Source of the DNA: Bacteroidales bacterium
GTDB lineage: Bacteria > Bacteroidota > Bacteroidia > Bacteroidales > Muribaculaceae
DNA: 7,980 nt
NCBI GenBank assembly: GCA_014800105.1
Contig: JAAVGQ010000061.1
Coordinates: forward strand, 1 to 7,980
Direction of reading: 5' to 3'
Position numbers and translations under genes: made by a program. Shown here piece after piece: positions 6,344 through 7,980 of the stretch (position 1 is the first letter of the stretch; every line of letters begins with the position of its first letter). Below the pieces are notes generated by a model. It made no database searches and was not told the origin of the DNA. It saw only the letters and a program-made list of their open reading frames with translations.

Positions 6344-6733
6344 ATGGCAAAAAAGACAGTCGCAGCTAAGAAGAGAAACGTTAAAGTTGATGCAGCAGGC
6401 CAGCTTCACGTTCACTCATCTTTCAATAACATCATTGTCTGCTTAGCTAACAGCGAAGGACAAGTTATCTCATGGTCAAGCGCGGGCAAAATGGGTTTCC
6501 GTGGTTCAAAGAAGAACACCCCCTACGCAGCCCAGATGGCAGCGCAGGATTGCGCAAAAGTTGCTTATGACCTCGGCCTCCGCAAGGTTAAAGCTTATGT
6601 AAAGGGACCCGGTAACGGCCGTGAATCAGCTATCCGTACCGTACACGGTGCAGGTATCGAGGTTACCGAGATTATCGACGTTACACCACTTCCTCACAAC
6701 GGTTGTCGTCCTCCCAAACGTCGTCGCGTATAA
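6344..6733 (+). CDS. rpsK: 30S ribosomal protein S11 (uS11)
   Basis: S11 lies on the 30S platform next to the mRNA exit region, close to the 16S 3' end and helices 23/24, with S18 and S21 as neighbours. The product is 129 residues, the usual length. After a basic N-terminus ([16 protein letters not shown]) come [20 protein letters not shown], then [20 protein letters not shown] (45-64), [13 protein letters not shown], and the invariant ending [14 protein letters not shown]. The start is 9 bases after rpsM. It is followed by the longest intergenic region in the window, before rpsD. Confidence 0.97.
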   Translation: MAKKTVAAKKRNVKVDAAGQLHVHSSFNNIIVCLANSEGQVISWSSAGKMGFRGSKKNTPYAAQMAAQDCAKVAYDLGLRKVKAYVKGPGNGRESAIRTVHGAGIEVTEIIDVTPLPHNGCRPPKRRRV

Positions 6734-6890
6734 TAACGCACAGCTCAATAAAGACTATTAACGTAGAAACACTTTAACCTGAAGGGTGTATAAAGACCCC
6801 GTCAATGTGAAATAGACCATAACATTCACCTCCTCTATGGTCGCGGCTGCACTACGCGGGATACTATCACCTTCATAATAATAGAAACAA
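6734..6890 (+). promoter_or_regulatory. Structured leader upstream of rpsD, possible S4 autoregulatory element
   Basis: This 157-base gap inside an operon has no ORF and no TAnnTTTG box. It contains many complementary segments. GAAGGGTG (6781-6788) pairs with CACCTTC (6868-6874) with one bulged G. GACCATA (6815-6821) pairs with TATGGTC (6836-6842). CGCG (6842-6845) can pair with CGCG (6855-6858). Competing options are GTGAA (6807-6811) with TTCAC (6825-6829), AATGT (6804-6808) with ACATT (6822-6826), and GGGT (6784-6787) with ACCC (6796-6799). A closed domain of about 94 bases ending 16 bases before the ATG, with alternative internal pairings, fits a ribosomal-protein leader. S4 regulates its own mRNA in E. 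coli and Bacillus. I recall that candidate S4 leaders have been proposed in Bacteroidia, but cannot confirm that this is one. Confidence 0.6.
6815..6842 (+). promoter_or_regulatory. Hairpin presenting an anti-Shine-Dalgarno-like loop
   Basis: A perfect 7-pair stem, GACCATA with TATGGTC, encloses a 14-base loop (6822-6835). The loop contains most of TCACCTCCT (6826-6834), the same nine bases as the end of 16S rRNA that includes the anti-Shine-Dalgarno CCTCC. It sits within the rpsD leader, 49 bases before the start codon. Both stem and match are read directly; function is inference. Confidence 0.5.
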
Positions 6891-7496
6891 ATGGCAAGAT
6901 ATACAGGTCCTAAGACCAAGATCGCCCGTAAGTTTGGCGAACCTATCTTTGGCGAAGATAAAGTTCTCGCTCGCAGAAACTTCCCCCCCGGCCAGCATGG
7001 CGCTAACCGTCGTCGCAAGACTTCAGAGTATGGTGTTCAGCTCCGTGAGAAGCAGAAAGCAAAATACACCTATGGTGTTCTCGAACGCCAGTTCCGCAAT
7101 CTCTTCGAGAAGGCTTCTTCAATGAAGGGTATTACCGGTGAAATCCTTCTTCAGCTTCTTGAGAGCCGCCTTGACAATGTAGTATATCGTCTTGGTATCG
7201 CTCCCACTCGTGCAGCAGCACGTCAGCTCGTTCTTCACCGTCACATCACCGTTAACGGCGAGGTTGTAAACATTCCTTCTTACCACGTAACTGCCGGCCA
7301 GGTAGTGGGCGTTCGCGAGAAGTCTAAGTCACTCGAGGTTATCGCAGGTGCACTTGCAGGTTTCAACCACAGCAAGTATCCCTGGATTGAATGGGATGAA
7401 GCTACCAAGACCGGAAAACTTCTCCACGTTCCCGCCCGCGAGGATATCCCTGAGAACATTAAGGAACAGCTCATCGTCGAGTTGTACTCTAAGTAA
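6891..7496 (+). CDS. rpsD: 30S ribosomal protein S4 (uS4), zinc-free form
   Basis: S4 nucleates 30S assembly by binding the five-way junction of the 16S 5' domain, and with S5 affects accuracy. In several bacteria it also represses its own mRNA. The product is 201 residues, normal. The N-terminal region [20 protein letters not shown] leads to NFPPGQHG (30-37) and has no cysteine, so the zinc-finger version is excluded. The S4 RNA-binding domain spans about residues 92-155, opening with [13 protein letters not shown] (90-102), then [20 protein letters not shown]. The ATG at 6891 is preceded by an A-rich stretch and the structured leader. rpoA follows after 26 bases. Confidence 0.97.
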   Translation: MARYTGPKTKIARKFGEPIFGEDKVLARRNFPPGQHGANRRRKTSEYGVQLREKQKAKYTYGVLERQFRNLFEKASSMKGITGEILLQLLESRLDNVVYRLGIAPTRAAARQLVLHRHITVNGEVVNIPSYHVTAGQVVGVREKSKSLEVIAGALAGFNHSKYPWIEWDEATKTGKLLHVPAREDIPENIKEQLIVELYSK

Positions 7497-7522
7497 TAAA
7501 CAATAAAACACCTCATTGATCC

Positions 7523-7963
7523 ATGGCTATTTTAGCATTCCAGAAACCTGACAAAGTCCTCATGTTAGAAGCTGACAACTTCTACGGCAAGTTTGAGTTC
7601 AAGCCCTTGGAACCCGGCTATGGTACAACTGTGGGCAACGCACTTCGTCGTGTATTGCTTTCCTCACTCGAGGGTTATGCTATCGCATCAATCAAGATCG
7701 ACGGCGTAAATCATGAGTTTGATACCATCCCCGGTGTTATTGAAGATGTTACTCACATCATTCTTAACCTCAAGAAAGTAGATCTCAAGCAGGTCGTCGA
7801 AGGAACCGAAGCTGAAACCGTGACGATTACCGTGTCAGGACAGGAGGTGTTCAAAGCCGGTGACATAGGAAAGGCTCTTACAGGTTTTGAGGTTCTCAAT
7901 CCCGAGCTCGTGATATGTCATTTGGATCCCAGCGCAAGTTTCAACATTGAGCTCAGGTTTTGA
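7523..7963 (+). CDS. rpoA: RNA polymerase alpha subunit, N-terminal part, broken at the window end
   Basis: The alpha subunit dimerises to scaffold assembly of beta and beta-prime, and its C-terminal domain contacts DNA and activators. Family length is about 330; the frame here gives 146 residues before a TGA at 7961. Seen are [18 protein letters not shown], the dimerisation signature [14 protein letters not shown] (38-51), [14 protein letters not shown] (71-84), FKAGDIG and [18 protein letters not shown]. The sequence is normal up to about Leu144, then changes to Arg-Phe-stop exactly where a 27-base copy of 7881-7907 begins. The early stop is therefore a product of that duplication, probably an assembly error, and not a natural end. 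The rest of the gene is beyond the window. Confidence 0.93.
   Translation: MAILAFQKPDKVLMLEADNFYGKFEFKPLEPGYGTTVGNALRRVLLSSLEGYAIASIKIDGVNHEFDTIPGVIEDVTHIILNLKKVDLKQVVEGTEAETVTITVSGQEVFKAGDIGKALTGFEVLNPELVICHLDPSASFNIELRF
7881..7907 (+). repeat. 27-base direct repeat, copy 1 (inside rpoA)
   Basis: This stretch, starting CAGGTTTTGAGG and ending CCCGAGC, codes in frame for the expected rpoA residues around GFEVLNPE. It is the original copy. An identical copy occurs 73 bases downstream at the extreme end of the window. Confidence 0.95.
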
Positions 7964-7980
7964 GGTTCTCAATCCCGAGC
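7954..7980 (+). repeat. 27-base direct repeat, copy 2 (terminal)
   Basis: This is identical to 7881-7907 over all 27 bases, and runs to the last base of the window, so it could be longer. The bases just before the copies differ (A at 7880, T at 7953), which fixes the left edge. The 73-base offset is not a multiple of three, so the copy is read in another frame and gives the premature TGA in rpoA. Confidence 0.95.

Noticed and set aside
1..7980. Mobile element, defence system, CRISPR or other novel multi-gene system
   Set aside because: Every substantial stretch is accounted for by conserved translation, secretion or transcription genes; no transposase, inverted terminal repeats, spacer array or unfamiliar protein was seen.

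Overview
The window is a dense run of co-directional (+ strand) genes from the end of a spc-type ribosomal protein operon into an alpha-type operon. Gene order: rplE(partial)-rpsN-rpsH-rplF-rplR-rpsE-rpmD-rplO-secY-map-infA-rpmJ-rpsM-rpsK-rpsD-rpoA(partial). No tRNA, rRNA, CRISPR or insertion sequence is visible, and no foreign DNA. Three features point to Bacteroidota, most likely order Bacteroidales: the order secY-map-infA-rpmJ without adk; protein sequences that match my memory of Bacteroides-type ribosomal proteins; and a TAnnTTTG-type promoter element. The near-balanced base composition and strong CCC/CGT/AAG codon preference would suit a Muribaculaceae-like gut bacterium, but that family call is low confidence.

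Layout: 1-2768 holds L5 (C-terminal part), S14, S8, L6, L18, S5 and L30. There is a 119-base gap before rpsH containing a hairpin and a rare full Shine-Dalgarno before rplF. 2781-5833 holds L15, SecY, methionine aminopeptidase, IF-1 and L36. 5834-5953 is a gap with a palindrome followed by a Bacteroidetes-type promoter that probably starts the alpha operon. 5954-7980 holds S13, S11, a 157-base structured leader, S4 and the N-terminal part of the RNA polymerase alpha subunit.

Functionally the genes supply both ribosomal subunits, the protein-conducting channel that receives nascent chains, the enzyme that trims their initiator methionine, an initiation factor, and the polymerase assembly scaffold.

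The gene content is ordinary; I found no new multi-gene system. The best leads are in non-coding or regulatory sequence. The rpsD leader displays a 9-base copy of the 16S anti-Shine-Dalgarno tail in a hairpin loop, and this can pair with the rplF Shine-Dalgarno and with an internal site in rpoA. There is also a hairpin before rpsH, a 16-codon ORF that exactly fills the secY-map gap, and a 27-base repeat at the very end that breaks rpoA and is probably an assembly artefact.
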